A stretch of 64,000 nucleotides of DNA from Janthinobacterium sp. SUN073 (GCF_030397665.1 NZ_JAPUBT010000002.1:62001-126000), one strand, 5' to 3'; shown: positions 45,580 through 55,397, numbered from the stretch's first letter. The notes: generated from the sequence alone by a model not told the origin. Made by a program: numbers and translations.

Positions 45580-46574
45580 GCGGCCGCCTGAGCCGGACTG
45601 TCCACTACGCAGCGGTCCAGGCCCCGCGTCAGCATGTCCTGCGGCAAGTCGCGGCCGATAAAAATGATCTTGCTGGCGCGCGTTTCATCATCGCGCCACG
45701 GCGCGCCCAGTTCCGAGCCCATCAGCATGTGCACGCCCTGGAACACGGCGCGGCATGGCAAGTCGGCCACGTACAAAATGCCCTTGTAGCGCATCAGCTG
45801 GCTGCCGAACAGTTGCACCACAGCATCGAGGAAGTTTTCCACCTGCAGCAGATCGAGGGGCCGGGACTGGTGGTAGACGAACGATTGCACGCCGTCCCCA
45901 TGGCGGTGCCCCAATTCTCCGAGGAAATCCGGCTCCAGCTCGACGATGGCGTTCACATTGAAACCGCGGATGTTCAGGATGTCGCGCAGCGGCACATTGC
46001 CGAAGCGCACTTTCTGGATGCCAGCGCGGCCATTGATGGCGACCAGGCGCTGGCGCAGCGCGGCCAGCGCGTCCTTGCTGACCAGGTCCGTCTTCGACAG
46101 CAGGATGCGGTCGGCAAAGCCCACCTGCTCCTGCGCTTCCCTGTGCGCCGTTAATTGCTGCTGCGCGTGGCGCGCATCGACCACCGTCAATATCGCGTCG
46201 AGCATATAGCACTCGCTGATGGAAGGCTCCGCAAAAAAGGTTTGCGCCACGGGGCCCGGCGCGGCCAGGCCCGTCGTTTCGATGATCACGTGGTCGAAGG
46301 CGATCGTGCCCGCCGCGCGTTTCGCGTGCAGCTCGCCCAGGATGCGGATCAGGTCGCCGCGCACGCTGCAGCAGATGCAGCCATTGTTCATTTCCACGAT
46401 CTGCTCGTCGCTGTCCTGCACCAGCAAGCCATGGTCGATGCTTTCGGCGGCGAATTCATTTTCGATCACGGCGATGCGCACGCCGTGATCGCCCTGCAAT
46501 ATTCGCTTGAGCAAGGTGGTTTTTCCGCTGCCGAGAAAACCCGTGATGATGGTGACGGGGATCAGTTCTGTCAT
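45576..46574 (-). CDS. COG0523/CobW-family metallochaperone GTPase
   Basis: 332 residues. P-loop TGFLGSGKTTLL (residues 11-22), the metal-binding GCICCS (C66, C68, C69), a Walker-B-like ETTGLA, SKTD for guanine recognition, and a C-terminal CobW_C domain. These proteins use GTP to deliver zinc, cobalt or another metal to client enzymes. Second gene of a three-gene run: 19 bases after the ZigA-like gene and overlapping the transporter gene. Which metal is handled is not shown by the sequence. Confidence 0.9.
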   Translation of the reverse strand: MTELIPVTIITGFLGSGKTTLLKRILQGDHGVRIAVIENEFAAESIDHGLLVQDSDEQIVEMNNGCICCSVRGDLIRILGELHAKRAAGTIAFDHVIIETTGLAAPGPVAQTFFAEPSISECYMLDAILTVVDARHAQQQLTAHREAQEQVGFADRILLSKTDLVSKDALAALRQRLVAINGRAGIQKVRFGNVPLRDILNIRGFNVNAIVELEPDFLGELGHRHGDGVQSFVYHQSRPLDLLQVENFLDAVVQLFGSQLMRYKGILYVADLPCRAVFQGVHMLMGSELGAPWRDDETRASKIIFIGRDLPQDMLTRGLDRCVVDSPAQAAA

Positions 46575-46593
46575 GGTGTATTCCTGTTCCAGG

Positions 46594-47820
46594 TTAGTCT
46601 TCCAGTTCTTCCATGCGCTGCCATAGTGGAAACGGATCGGGCAGCCGGCGCCAGGCGGCCATGCCCTGGCGCGTTTCCGTGGTGTTGAGTTGACATTTTT
46701 TCAAGTCCGCCTCGATGGCGGCCTGGTCCATGTCTTGGCCGATGAAGACGAGTTCCTGGTAGCGGTCGCCATATGGCTCGCTCCAGCCCGCCTTCACTTC
46801 CGCCAGCGAGGCGGCATCCGTGGGCCAGCGTTCCTTCGGCACGGACGCCCACCACAGGCCCACGGGTTCGATATTCATCAGCTTGCCCGCGCCGGACAGG
46901 CTGGCCACCCATTCGGGGCGGCCAGCCAGCCAAAAGTATCCCTTGCTGCGCACCACGCCCGGAATCGGCTGCGAAATATACTCATGCAGGCGCTGCGCGT
47001 GGAACGGTTCCCTGGCCCGGTAGACGAAGCTGCTGATGCCATACGTTTCCGTCTCCGGCGTGTGCACGCCAGCCAGCTCCTGGGCCCAGCCCGGCATGGC
47101 GGCCGCCTGCTCCAGGTCGAACAGCTGCGTGCCGAGGATGGCGTCGAGCGGCACGATGGACTGGTTGGTTTCGATGATGCGCGCGCCGGGATTGAGGGCT
47201 TTTAAAATGGCCAGCACGCGCAGGCGCTCGTCGGCCGCCACCATGTCGACCTTGTTGAGGACGATGACATTGGCAAACTCGATCTGTTCCGTGAGTAAAT
47301 TGGCCAGCTGGCGCTCGTCGCCCTCGCCCGCCGTTTCTCCCCGTTGCTCCAGGCTGTCTTCGCTGTGGAAATCCGTCAGCAGGTTGGCGCAGTCGACGAC
47401 GGTGACCATGCAGTCGATGCGCGCCACGTCGTTCAAGCTGTCGCCGTGCTCGTCCTCGAAGTCGAAGGTGGCGGCCACGGGCATCGGCTCGCCCACGCCC
47501 GTCGATTCGATCAATAAGTAATCGAAGCGGTCTTCAAACGCCAGGCGCCGCACTTCCAGCAGCAAATCGTCGCGCAAGGTGCAGCAGATGCAGCCGTTCG
47601 ACATTTCTACAAGTTTTTCTTCCGTGCGCGACAGGGCCGCGCCCGCCGCCTCCGCACTGTCCTTGACAAGCGAGGCATCGATATTGACTTCGCTCATGTC
47701 GTTGACGATGACGGCCACGCGCTTGCCTTCGCGGTTGCGCAGTATGTGGTTGAGCAAGGTGGTCTTGCCGGCGCCGAGAAAGCCGGACAGGACGGTGACG
47801 GGGAGTTTGCGCTGTGGCAT
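46594..47820 (-). CDS. zinc metallochaperone GTPase, ZigA-like (COG0523)
   Basis: About 408 residues. P-loop [15 protein letters not shown] (13-27), [25 protein letters not shown] (C77, C79, C80), ESTGVGEP and LNKVD. The larger C-terminal domain carries the [13 protein letters not shown] segment seen in the ZigA subgroup. ZigA-type proteins are Zur-controlled zinc chaperones made under zinc starvation. The start at 47820 is chosen by AAGGAA and the canonical N-terminus ([14 protein letters not shown]); the frame extends upstream across the operator. First gene of the metal operon. Confidence 0.9.
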   Translation of the reverse strand: MPQRKLPVTVLSGFLGAGKTTLLNHILRNREGKRVAVIVNDMSEVNIDASLVKDSAEAAGAALSRTEEKLVEMSNGCICCTLRDDLLLEVRRLAFEDRFDYLLIESTGVGEPMPVAATFDFEDEHGDSLNDVARIDCMVTVVDCANLLTDFHSEDSLEQRGETAGEGDERQLANLLTEQIEFANVIVLNKVDMVAADERLRVLAILKALNPGARIIETNQSIVPLDAILGTQLFDLEQAAAMPGWAQELAGVHTPETETYGISSFVYRAREPFHAQRLHEYISQPIPGVVRSKGYFWLAGRPEWVASLSGAGKLMNIEPVGLWWASVPKERWPTDAASLAEVKAGWSEPYGDRYQELVFIGQDMDQAAIEADLKKCQLNTTETRQGMAAWRRLPDPFPLWQRMEELED

Positions 47821-47868
47821 GGGGATTCCTTCGGCTGGCTGAGTTGCTGGGTTGGCGATGGTCGCATT

Positions 47869-47916
47869 AATGCAAATGAATTGCGTTTTCGAATTATAAT
47901 GCAACTAACTTGCATT
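47869..47916 (-). promoter_or_regulatory. double 19-bp palindromic operator, probable Zur boxes
   Basis: Two copies of AATGCAA-N5-TTGCATT: 47898-47916 is perfect and 47869-47887 has one change (TTGCGTT). Their starts are 29 bp apart. On the minus strand a TATAAT overlaps the edge of the perfect copy (within 47893-47900). Bound repressor would therefore cover the -10 region of the ZigA-like operon. Confidence 0.7.
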
Positions 47917-48171
47917 TGTATGGCGATCTTTGCCTGCCACCGTGAAAAAGAGGAATCCATGCGCTACCAGCAGGATCAGGATCCCGGCCCTCGACGTGCT
48001 AGAGTGCGAGCTCGTCGGCGATGCCATCGAAGTAAGCGCATGAAGGCTGAACTGTTGTCGACAGCCCCTGGATGATGCGATGAAGACTGGTTTTGCCCCT
48101 CGTGCAGACATACAGCCGTGCTTCTCAGCCGCGCGGCCGCGTGAGCATCACATCGGCTGGCTTCGATTTTA

Positions 48172-48334
48172 CTAAGTAGGTCGCAATAAATTATTGTGAT
48201 TTCTGACTTCCATAACCGGTGCTCTGCGGTGTTGCCCGCTGCTAGCAGTGCTCGCAATGCGTCGCAGCTGGCGCCTTGCAGAGCGCCGGTTCTGTTCGTC
48301 ATAACTTCACAATAATTTCCCACGACCTACTTAG
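48172..48334. repeat. nested long inverted repeat (possible miniature element)
   Basis: The outer arms pair CTAAGTAGGTCG (48172-48183) with CGACCTACTTAG (48323-48334) and AAATTATTGTGA with TCACAATAATTT, broken by four bases. The inner arms pair AACCGGTGCTCTGC (48214-48227) with GCAGAGCGCCGGTT (48278-48291), with one mismatch. A 50-base centre holds CTGCTAGCAG. The whole could fold into one long interrupted hairpin. It lies in a 558-bp gene-free stretch (47821-48378) and immediately precedes an AT-rich foreign-looking gene. I see no transposase. Confidence 0.7.
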
Positions 48335-48378
48335 CCCTTAGCAAGCCGCTCTTAAATATTTTATTCTCGCCTAGTCCA

Positions 48379-49023
48379 ATGAAAAAAATACTGATAATAA
48401 GCCTGCTCGCTCTCATCTCCATATATGCTTTTAAGCAAATGATTTACAACCCGTATATATGGAAACAAACCATTAACAGCCCTGAGCATAAATTGCAAAT
48501 TGGAAGTTTTATTTTCAACAAAAAAACAGGGATTAATGGTGGAAGCCAAAGCATTCAAACGGATTATTACATTTTCAAAGTAATAGAGATCAATGGCGAT
48601 CATGTTCGGCTTTCTGTTGTCAGGCAATTGTCGAAAAATAACACAATTTCACAATCCGACTTCTCGACCACAAAAGAGAATTTTGAATATTTAAAAAAAC
48701 ATATCAATGAAATTACAATTACAGGAATATTGACAAAAGACTTATTTACTGGAGATTATGAGCTATATACCGTGAATGATTATTTGCTGAAGAAGTATCC
48801 TTCATTGGAAAAATCAAGGTATTACTTCGAAGATATCCCTGAAGATATGAAAAATTTGCCGTTGCCGACAGACAACAACAAACTACAGGATTATTTTAGT
48901 ATAATCTATTCCAAAAAAGAAATTATTGAAAATGGCAAGCTTGTTCCCTGGGTTTTAAATAATAGCAACAATCCCGTATTAGCCAAAAACTCATCAGAAA
49001 ATATAGATTTGATACAAAATTAG
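48379..49023 (+). CDS. AT-rich orphan protein with N-terminal membrane anchor
   Basis: 214 residues, family not recognised. An N-terminal hydrophobic stretch (MKKILIISLLALISIYAF) acts as signal or anchor. The rest is Lys/Asn/Ile-rich and soluble-looking, with YYIFKVIEINGDHVRLSVVR and YLLKKYPSLEKSRYYFEDIP. Base composition and codon use (AAA, AAT, ATT, TTA) differ sharply from all neighbours, which use GC-ending codons. This indicates recent transfer from a low-GC organism. No clear ribosome site. Directly downstream of the long inverted repeat. Confidence 0.75.
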   Translation: MKKILIISLLALISIYAFKQMIYNPYIWKQTINSPEHKLQIGSFIFNKKTGINGGSQSIQTDYYIFKVIEINGDHVRLSVVRQLSKNNTISQSDFSTTKENFEYLKKHINEITITGILTKDLFTGDYELYTVNDYLLKKYPSLEKSRYYFEDIPEDMKNLPLPTDNNKLQDYFSIIYSKKEIIENGKLVPWVLNNSNNPVLAKNSSENIDLIQN

Positions 49024-49115
49024 ATTTTTTGGCGCGCTTGATCAATTGTGCTTGCATGGCGCGTGAAGATACTCCATCTTGCCACAGTTAAATTTTCACA
49101 ATCACCAAGGAATCG

Positions 49116-50162
49116 ATGTTCTTACGTAACTCCACAAGGCTTCTTGCCTTACTTGTTTTGATGATGGGCAGTGCCATTGCCGCAGACATAAAAAAGCCGA
49201 TCCAGCACTATCTTTACTTTAATCACCGTGAACTGAACGGGGAAAACATCCGCTCGGATAAAGCGTTAAACGATCCCCGCTTCCGTGGCGCGCAAATCGT
49301 CTACACCTGGCGCAGCCTGGAACCGCAACAGGACCGGTATGATTTTGCGGCGATCCGCCACGACATCGCCTATCTCGATTCAATCGGCAAAAAACTGTGG
49401 ATACAACTGCAGGAAAAATCCTTCACGCCGCGCCATAATGTGCCGGCCTATTTGCTCAGCGATCCCCTGTATCAGGGCGGCATCATCAAGCAAAGCATGC
49501 TCTCGGCGCCGGAGCGCGACCCGCACAAACCGGTGACGGATGATGAATACGGCTGGTCGCCAAAGATGTGGGAACAACCGGTGCGCGACCGCTACCAGCG
49601 CTTGATCCGGGCGCTGGGCCAGGAATTCGACGGGAAAATCGAGGGCATTAATTTCAGCGAAAGCTCGATCGACATCGGCGTCGAGGACAGTAAAGGAAAT
49701 ACGATTTTTCCCGATGATTTCAAACCGCAACAGTATGTCGATGCCATCAAGGAAAACATACGGGTGCTGGCCGGCGCCTTTCCTCACACCACCACCATGG
49801 TGTATTTGAATTTTTTGCCAGGCGAATGGCTGCCGTGGACCGACAAGGGCTATATGCGCAGCGTGTTTGCGCAAGCGCAAACGCTGCAGATGGGCGTGGG
49901 CGGCCCCGACCTGATGCCGTATCGAAAAAGCCATATGGGCCAAAGCTACGGCTTCATCAAGGACTACCCGGCCGATCTGGTCAAAGGCATGGCCGTACAG
50001 GACGGCAATCTGCGCCAGATCAATCCCCGCACCGGGAAAAAAAACTCGGTCGAAGATTTGCTCAATTTTGCCCGCAATTACCTGGGCCTGGACTATATTT
50101 TCTGGGTGGAGGATGAACCTTACTTCAGCAATGAAGTGCTGAAAAAACTGCCGGCGCATTGA
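49116..50162 (+). CDS. secreted TIM-barrel glycoside-hydrolase-like protein
   Basis: A 348-residue exported protein (signal about 1-22, AlaIleAlaAla). The pattern suggests a (beta/alpha)8 glycosidase: VYTWRSLEPQQDRYDFAAI (beta-galactosidase/cellulase-type opening), LDSIGKKLWIQLQEKS, INFSE182SSID (possible acid/base), MVYLNFLPGEW, and FWVE332DEPYF (possible nucleophile). I cannot assign a GH family. Composition is intermediate between the AT-rich gene before it and the GC-rich genes after it, so it may belong to the same acquired segment. Confidence 0.65.
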   Translation: MFLRNSTRLLALLVLMMGSAIAADIKKPIQHYLYFNHRELNGENIRSDKALNDPRFRGAQIVYTWRSLEPQQDRYDFAAIRHDIAYLDSIGKKLWIQLQEKSFTPRHNVPAYLLSDPLYQGGIIKQSMLSAPERDPHKPVTDDEYGWSPKMWEQPVRDRYQRLIRALGQEFDGKIEGINFSESSIDIGVEDSKGNTIFPDDFKPQQYVDAIKENIRVLAGAFPHTTTMVYLNFLPGEWLPWTDKGYMRSVFAQAQTLQMGVGGPDLMPYRKSHMGQSYGFIKDYPADLVKGMAVQDGNLRQINPRTGKKNSVEDLLNFARNYLGLDYIFWVEDEPYFSNEVLKKLPAH

Positions 50163-50175
50163 GACCGACTCACCC

Positions 50176-50198
50176 ATGGCGCGCCAGCGTGGCGCCAT
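50176..50198 (+). terminator. hairpin after the glycosidase-like gene
   Basis: Arms ATGGCGC and GCGCCAT with a nine-base loop, 14 bases after the stop. No T-tract follows, so it is only a weak terminator candidate. Confidence 0.3.
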
Positions 50199-50275
50199 GC
50201 GCCCTGCCACACTGTCATGGTGGCGTCATATCCCCGCGTTACAGTCGCGTCCTTTGAATCTTTCCGAGGGCGGTA

Positions 50276-52372
50276 ATGAAAACAAATTGGGTCATGCTGG
50301 CAGCGCTGGCAAGTGTGGGCTTGGTCGGCTGCAACGGCGGTTCGACGACGGCGCAGGTCATTCCCGAAGGCACGACGGTCACGGTGGCCTTGCTGGAAAC
50401 CACCGATATCCACTCGAACGTCTTGAGTTACAACTATTACGCGCTGGCCGAAGACACCAGCCTGGGCCTGGAGCGCACGTCGACCCTGATCCAGGCGGCG
50501 CGCACGGAAAATCCGAACAATGTGCTGCTCGACGATGGCGACGTCATCCAGGGCACCCTGCTGGCCGACTTGCAAGCCGTGGCCGCGCCCGTTCCTTGCA
50601 GCGGCACGCTGGCCGTGCACAAGGCCATGAACGCGCTGAAATACGATGCGGGCGGCATGGGCAACCACGAATTCAATTATGGCTTGCCCTACCTGAGCCA
50701 GATCACCAACACGGATTTCGGCATACCCGGCGTGGCCAAGCCGACGGGTACTTGCGGCGCGCCCGCCTTCCCTTCCGTGCTGAGCAATGTCGTCGGCGTG
50801 CCCAGCGGCAAGCCCATCTTCCAGCCCTACACCCTGCTGCCCCGCGATTTCGCCGCCACGGCGCCCGATGGCAGCAAGCTGAGCGTGAAGATCAATGTGG
50901 GCGTGCTGAGCTTTGTGCCGCCGCAAATCCTCGAATGGGATCAAAAAGTGCTCGCTGGCAAGGTCAGCGTGACGGGCGTGCAGGAAGCGGCCAGGCAATA
51001 TGTGCCGGAATTGCGCAACAAGGGCGCCGACCTCGTCGTGGCCCTGTCGCATGGCGGCCTGGACACGAGCGCCTACAGCCCGAAGATGGAAAACGGCAGC
51101 TATCACTTGACCAGCACGGGCATCGATGCCCTGATGATCGGCCATTCGCACTTGATCTTCCCGAAAGGCAAGGAAGAAGGCGCAGCCGCGCTGGACGCCT
51201 CGTTTGCCGCCTTCCCCGCCAGCGCGAAGATCGACGCCGTCAATGGTTTCGTGAACGGCGTGCCCACCGTCATGGCGCAAAGCTGGGGCCGCCGTTTGGG
51301 CATCATCAAGCTGACTTTGGCGTACCAAGGCGGTAAATGGGTGGTGCAGCCGGCCAAGACGACGGTGGAATCGCGCGGCTTCAAGTATACGGATGGCAAG
51401 ACTCTGGTGAAAGCCGACCCTGCCATCGCGCCGCTGGTGGCCACCGAACACGCTGCCACCATCGCCTATGCCAAGCAGCCGCTGGGCATCAGCACGGATT
51501 TCGAAATGTCCGCCTACTTCGCGCTGGTGGGCGACGTCAGCGCCATCCAGCTGGTGAACCAGGCACAGCTCGACTACGTGAAGAATTTCATCGCCACCAG
51601 CACGGATGCGACCTTGTCCAGCTACAAGAACATCCCCGTCATCTCGTGCAGCGCGCCATTCAAGGCTGGCCGCAACGGGCCATCCGATTTTACGGACGTG
51701 GCCGCAGGTGCGACGCCGGCCGCGCCAATCGGCTTGCAGGTGCGCAATCCGGGCGACTTGTATTTATATAGCAACAACAACTTGCAAGCCGTGAAAATCA
51801 AGGGCGCGGACTTGAAGGCGTGGCTGGAAACGTCGGCCAAGCAATTTGGCCAGATCGACCCAAGCGCCACGGCCGAACAGGACCTGGTACCGTCGTATGG
51901 CACGATTTACAACTACGACGTGTTCTATGCGGAAAACAATGCGCTCACGTACCAGATCGACGTGACGAAAAAGCCGGGCAGCCGCATCGTCAACCTCACC
52001 TACAAGGGCGCAGCCGTGGCCGATGGTGATGATTTCATCGTCGCCACCAACGATTACCGCGCCGGTGGCGGCGGTGCCGTACCGGGCATCGATGGCAGCA
52101 AGACCATCATCAAGTCGCCCGATGCGAACCAGGCCGTGGTCAGCAATTATCTGGCGTCGCTGAGCACCAAGGGTGGCAAGGTGACCCTGGCAAGCAATGG
52201 CAGCGCGCGCAGCTGGAGCTTCGTCAAGACGGCCACGGCCGGTCCCGTGATCCTGCGCTCGGCACCCGGTCACCTGGCGCTGGCGCAAGGCAGCGGCATC
52301 GCCAACGTGGCGGCCGAAGGCGGGCTCGACGCCAGCGGTTTCGCCAAGTACCGCATCGACCTGAGCAAATAA
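50276..52372 (+). CDS. CpdB-like 2',3'-cyclic-nucleotide phosphodiesterase/3'-nucleotidase, lipoprotein
   Basis: 698 residues, exported and lipidated (lipobox GLVGC). The N-terminal metallophosphoesterase has ETTDIHSNVLSYNYY, the CpdB form of the first metal motif, then DDGDVIQGT, MGNHEFNYG and GHSH. The C-terminal 5'-nucleotidase domain (from about 390) carries substrate-stacking segments such as NNLQAVKIKGADLKAWLE and IVATNDYRAGGG. Expected role: periplasmic degradation of 2',3'-cyclic and 3'-nucleotides for nucleoside and phosphate salvage. Slightly longer than E. coli CpdB (647). Confidence 0.92.
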   Translation: MKTNWVMLAALASVGLVGCNGGSTTAQVIPEGTTVTVALLETTDIHSNVLSYNYYALAEDTSLGLERTSTLIQAARTENPNNVLLDDGDVIQGTLLADLQAVAAPVPCSGTLAVHKAMNALKYDAGGMGNHEFNYGLPYLSQITNTDFGIPGVAKPTGTCGAPAFPSVLSNVVGVPSGKPIFQPYTLLPRDFAATAPDGSKLSVKINVGVLSFVPPQILEWDQKVLAGKVSVTGVQEAARQYVPELRNKGADLVVALSHGGLDTSAYSPKMENGSYHLTSTGIDALMIGHSHLIFPKGKEEGAAALDASFAAFPASAKIDAVNGFVNGVPTVMAQSWGRRLGIIKLTLAYQGGKWVVQPAKTTVESRGFKYTDGKTLVKADPAIAPLVATEHAATIAYAKQPLGISTDFEMSAYFALVGDVSAIQLVNQAQLDYVKNFIATSTDATLSSYKNIPVISCSAPFKAGRNGPSDFTDVAAGATPAAPIGLQVRNPGDLYLYSNNNLQAVKIKGADLKAWLETSAKQFGQIDPSATAEQDLVPSYGTIYNYDVFYAENNALTYQIDVTKKPGSRIVNLTYKGAAVADGDDFIVATNDYRAGGGGAVPGIDGSKTIIKSPDANQAVVSNYLASLSTKGGKVTLASNGSARSWSFVKTATAGPVILRSAPGHLALAQGSGIANVAAEGGLDASGFAKYRIDLSK

Positions 52373-52427
52373 GGTCCAGGGGCCGGCACAAAGGATGTGC
52401 TGGCCTGTTTTGATGAAAGGTGTCCAG

Positions 52428-53120
52428 ATGAAACACGCACTCTCCCTCCCCTCCGTCGTGCTGGCCGTCGTGCTGGCCGCCTGCCAGGCATCGCCGCCAC
52501 CTACGCCGGCGGAAATCGAAGCCGTCGCCATGCACGCGCGCCAGGCGGGCGATCAGCAGGCCGAGCGCAAGGTCCGCAGCTGGGCCGGCAAGGACATGCC
52601 CGTCGCCGAGCGCGAACTGGCGCTGATTTACCAGGCCCGTCCCGAGCGCCGCGCCGAAGCGCTGAGTCTGTTTGAGCAGGCGGCCCGTGCCGGCGATACG
52701 GAAGCGGCCTTCGAACTGGGGCAAATGCGGCGCGCGGCCACGCCCGGCCAGGCCTGGCTGTGGTACCGGCAAGCGGCGCATCAAGGCCATGCCAAGGCGG
52801 CCTTGATGCTCGGCCTGCTGGCAGCCAACGGCGAAGGCGTGCCGCAAGACCCCGTGATAGCGGCACGCTGGCTGGAAAAATCGAGCGAACTGGGCAATCC
52901 ACATGCCATGTTCCTGCTGTACAACGCCTACCGCGAAGGCCGCGGCGTGCCGCGCGACCTGGCCAAGGGCCATGCACTGCTGGAAGAAGCGGCCCACCAT
53001 GAGTACCCGCCCGCCATCCAGGAACTGGCCATGACGGTGCAGGCGGACGACGCCCTGCGCGCAGGCCACCTGATGAAGGAAGCGACGGAACACCGGCACA
53101 ATAACTGGAACAAGTTTTAA
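52428..53120 (+). CDS. Sel1-repeat lipoprotein
   Basis: 230 residues. Signal with lipobox LAAC, then about five Sel1-like helical repeats of about 36 residues: AERELALIYQ, DTEAAFELGQMRRA, HAKAALMLGLLAANGEGVPQD, NPHAMFLLYNAYREGRGVPRD and YPPAIQELAMTVQ. Sel1 repeats are protein-protein scaffolds. The start at 52428 follows a GGTGTCC leader without a strong Shine-Dalgarno and gives the lipoprotein signal. It is 55 bp after the nucleotidase gene and could be co-transcribed. Partner unknown. Confidence 0.85.
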   Translation: MKHALSLPSVVLAVVLAACQASPPPTPAEIEAVAMHARQAGDQQAERKVRSWAGKDMPVAERELALIYQARPERRAEALSLFEQAARAGDTEAAFELGQMRRAATPGQAWLWYRQAAHQGHAKAALMLGLLAANGEGVPQDPVIAARWLEKSSELGNPHAMFLLYNAYREGRGVPRDLAKGHALLEEAAHHEYPPAIQELAMTVQADDALRAGHLMKEATEHRHNNWNKF

Positions 53121-53384
53121 GCCAAGGCGCTAGCGCGCCAGAAAATCACGTTACGCTTTGCGCTGGGTCAATCGTGTTGGACTGGACCTTGCCGAGAGGC
53201 TATGATGGTCTAGCTGCTTCCGTGGAGGCGGCGGGCTGTTGCCAGCCTCGAAATTGCACGCTGAATTTGCTTTTTAGAAATTTGTTACTCTGGACCCGCC
53301 AAGGTGAGCGTCGTACTGCTCAGCCCAGCCAGTGTTTGGGTAGGCCCTGGCTCGTCCGTTGACCTCCCTATAAGAAAGAGTCCA

Positions 53385-54821
53385 ATGAAAAAGCTGACCA
53401 CCGCCTTTGGCGCACCTGTCGTCGACAACCAGAACATCCAGACGGCCGGCCCCCGTGGCCCTGCCCTGCTGCAAGATGTGTGGTTCCTGGAAAAGCTGGC
53501 CCACTTCGACCGCGAAGTCATCCCCGAGCGCCGCATGCATGCCAAGGGTTCCGGCGCGCACGGCACGTTTACCGTCACGCACGACCTCACGCGCTATACG
53601 CGGGCAAAAATCTTTGGCGCCGTGGGCAAGCAAACCCCCATGTTTGCGCGCTTTTCCACGGTGGCCGGCGAACGGGGCGCGGCGGACGCGGAACGCGATA
53701 TCCGTGGCTTCGCCCTGAAGTTCTACACGGAAGAAGGCAACTGGGATTTGGTCGGCAACAACACGCCCGTGTTCTTCATGCGCGACCCGCTGAAATTCCC
53801 CGATTTGAACCACGCCATCAAGCGCGACCCGCGCACGGGTTTACGCAGCGCCAACAGTAACTGGGACTTCTGGACTTCGCTGCCGGAAGCGCTGCATCAG
53901 GTGACGGTGGTGATGAGCGACCGGGGCTTGCCGCGCAGCTTCCGCCACATGCACGGCTTCGGCAGCCATACCTTCAGCTTCCTGAATGCGCAAAACGAGC
54001 GTTTCTGGGTCAAGTTCACCTTCAAAACCCAGCAAGGGATACAAAACCTGACGGACGCCGAAGCCGAGGCGCTGGTGGGCAAGGACCGCGAAAGCTCGCA
54101 CCGCGACCTGTACGAGAGCATCGAAAACAAGGACTTCCCCCGCTGGACGCTGTACGTGCAGATCATGCCGGAAAAAGAGGCAGGCACGTATCACCTGAAC
54201 CCCTTCGACCTGTCGAAAGTGTGGCCGCACGGCGATTATCCGTTGATCGAGGTGGGCGTGCTGGAACTGAACCGCAATGCCGACAACCACTTTGCCGAAG
54301 TGGAACAGGCCGCCTTCAACCCGGCCAACGTGGTGCCCGGCATCAGTTTTTCGCCGGACAAGATGCTGCAAGGCCGCTTGTTTTCGTATGGTGACGCGCA
54401 GCGCTACCGTCTCGGTGTCAACCACAGCCATATTCCCGTCAACGCGCCGAAGTGCCCGTTCCACAGCTATCACCGCGACGGCCAGATGCGCGTCGACGGC
54501 AACCAGGGCGGCACCCTGGGTTATGAACCGAACAGCGAACAGGAATGGGCCGAGCAGCCCGACTTCCGCGAACCGCCGCTGAGTATCGAAGGCGCGGCCG
54601 ATCACTGGAACCACAGGGTCGACGAGGATTACTATTCGCAGCCACGGGCCCTGTTCCGCCTGATGACCGCGGCACAGCAGCAAGCCTTGTTCGACAACAC
54701 GGCGCGCGCCATCTCGGGCGCCTCGGAGCAAGTCAAGCAACGCCACATCGGCAACTGCACCCTGTGCGACCCCGCGTATGGTGCGGGTGTGGCCGAAGCG
54801 ATAGCCCGCCTGAGCAAATAG
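53385..54821 (+). CDS. monofunctional haem catalase (clade 3 type)
   Basis: 478 residues, the small-subunit class. Visible signatures: N-terminal [28 protein letters not shown] with the catalytic His; the Asn in [16 protein letters not shown]; and the haem-ligand region [14 protein letters not shown] with the proximal Tyr. Converts hydrogen peroxide to water and oxygen; cytoplasmic, no signal. The start at 53385 has AAAGAG five bases upstream and begins the family-typical N-terminus; the frame extends upstream without support. The 264-bp gap before it shows no certain OxyR site to my eye. A clear terminator follows. Confidence 0.95.
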   Translation: MKKLTTAFGAPVVDNQNIQTAGPRGPALLQDVWFLEKLAHFDREVIPERRMHAKGSGAHGTFTVTHDLTRYTRAKIFGAVGKQTPMFARFSTVAGERGAADAERDIRGFALKFYTEEGNWDLVGNNTPVFFMRDPLKFPDLNHAIKRDPRTGLRSANSNWDFWTSLPEALHQVTVVMSDRGLPRSFRHMHGFGSHTFSFLNAQNERFWVKFTFKTQQGIQNLTDAEAEALVGKDRESSHRDLYESIENKDFPRWTLYVQIMPEKEAGTYHLNPFDLSKVWPHGDYPLIEVGVLELNRNADNHFAEVEQAAFNPANVVPGISFSPDKMLQGRLFSYGDAQRYRLGVNHSHIPVNAPKCPFHSYHRDGQMRVDGNQGGTLGYEPNSEQEWAEQPDFREPPLSIEGAADHWNHRVDEDYYSQPRALFRLMTAAQQQALFDNTARAISGASEQVKQRHIGNCTLCDPAYGAGVAEAIARLSK

Positions 54822-54846
54822 GCTCAACGCAAGCATGGCAAGGAAG

Positions 54847-54868
54847 GCCCGCAAGCGGGCTTTTCTTT
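54847..54868 (+). terminator. intrinsic terminator of the catalase gene
   Basis: GCCCGC-AA-GCGGGC followed directly by TTTTCTTT, 26 bases after the catalase stop, with A-rich DNA before the stem. The clearest rho-independent terminator in the window. Confidence 0.85.
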
Positions 54869-54891
54869 CCTTCCATATACGCCGCCACGCC

Positions 54892-55227
54892 CTACCAGCG
54901 CTGGATATCGATCTGACCCGTGATGCTCGTTTCCACCGGATAACCGTCGACCTGCGACGGCACGCGCCGCTTGACGGACGCATCGCGCAAATACACGACG
55001 AGGGCTTCGCCGCCGATGGCAGTCTGCCCCAGGCTGACGCCTTCGACGCCATCTATCGCCATCAGGGCCCGCTCGTTGCGCCGCTTTGCCGCTTCCAGCC
55101 GGCCGGGCGGCGGTGCGGCATGCGCGAAGCCCGCCACCGCGTGGCTACTCGCCTCGTCAGGTACATACGGCATGGCCGCATCCTCGAAGACGGCGTAAGG
55201 CGCTGTTACAAATTTGCTGTTTGACAT
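54892..55227 (-). CDS. free-standing copy of the protease N-terminal domain
   Basis: A 111-residue cytoplasmic-looking protein with AGGAGG seven bases before the ATG at 55227. Residues about 55-110 hold VEGVSLGQTA, ALVVYLRD and VDGYPVETSITGQIDIQ. The same order and spacing appear in the N-terminal part of the adjacent trypsin-like protein (IQGVSIGLGEG, ALTLYVAEPT, VPVNIVVTGVIDAQ). It is therefore a standalone version of that domain, perhaps acting as an inhibitor, chaperone or adaptor for the protease; that role is inference. Both genes are on the minus strand; this one lies 170 bp downstream of the protease gene. Confidence 0.7.
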   Translation of the reverse strand: MSNSKFVTAPYAVFEDAAMPYVPDEASSHAVAGFAHAAPPPGRLEAAKRRNERALMAIDGVEGVSLGQTAIGGEALVVYLRDASVKRRVPSQVDGYPVETSITGQIDIQRW

Positions 55228-55397
55228 GACACATCCTCCTGATGCTGCCCATGGCACGCGTGGAACACGGAGGCACGGCAGCGCCTCTTGCCCGCCAGGC
55301 CATGCATGGCAGCGACGCCTGACCCTATCATCATCGTGCAAAAGGTGGCGCAGTGCAAGGAAGCATCACGCCGGCGCGCCGTTTTCTGTGACCCTGC

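Noticed and set aside
47958..48077. Short plus-strand ORF starting ATGCGCTACCAG
   Set aside because: About 39 Arg-rich codons with no family resemblance; a preceding AGAGGA is the only support.
48172..48334. Integron attC site
   Set aside because: Lacks the GTTRRRY/RYYYAAC core ends, and no integrase or cassette array is present.
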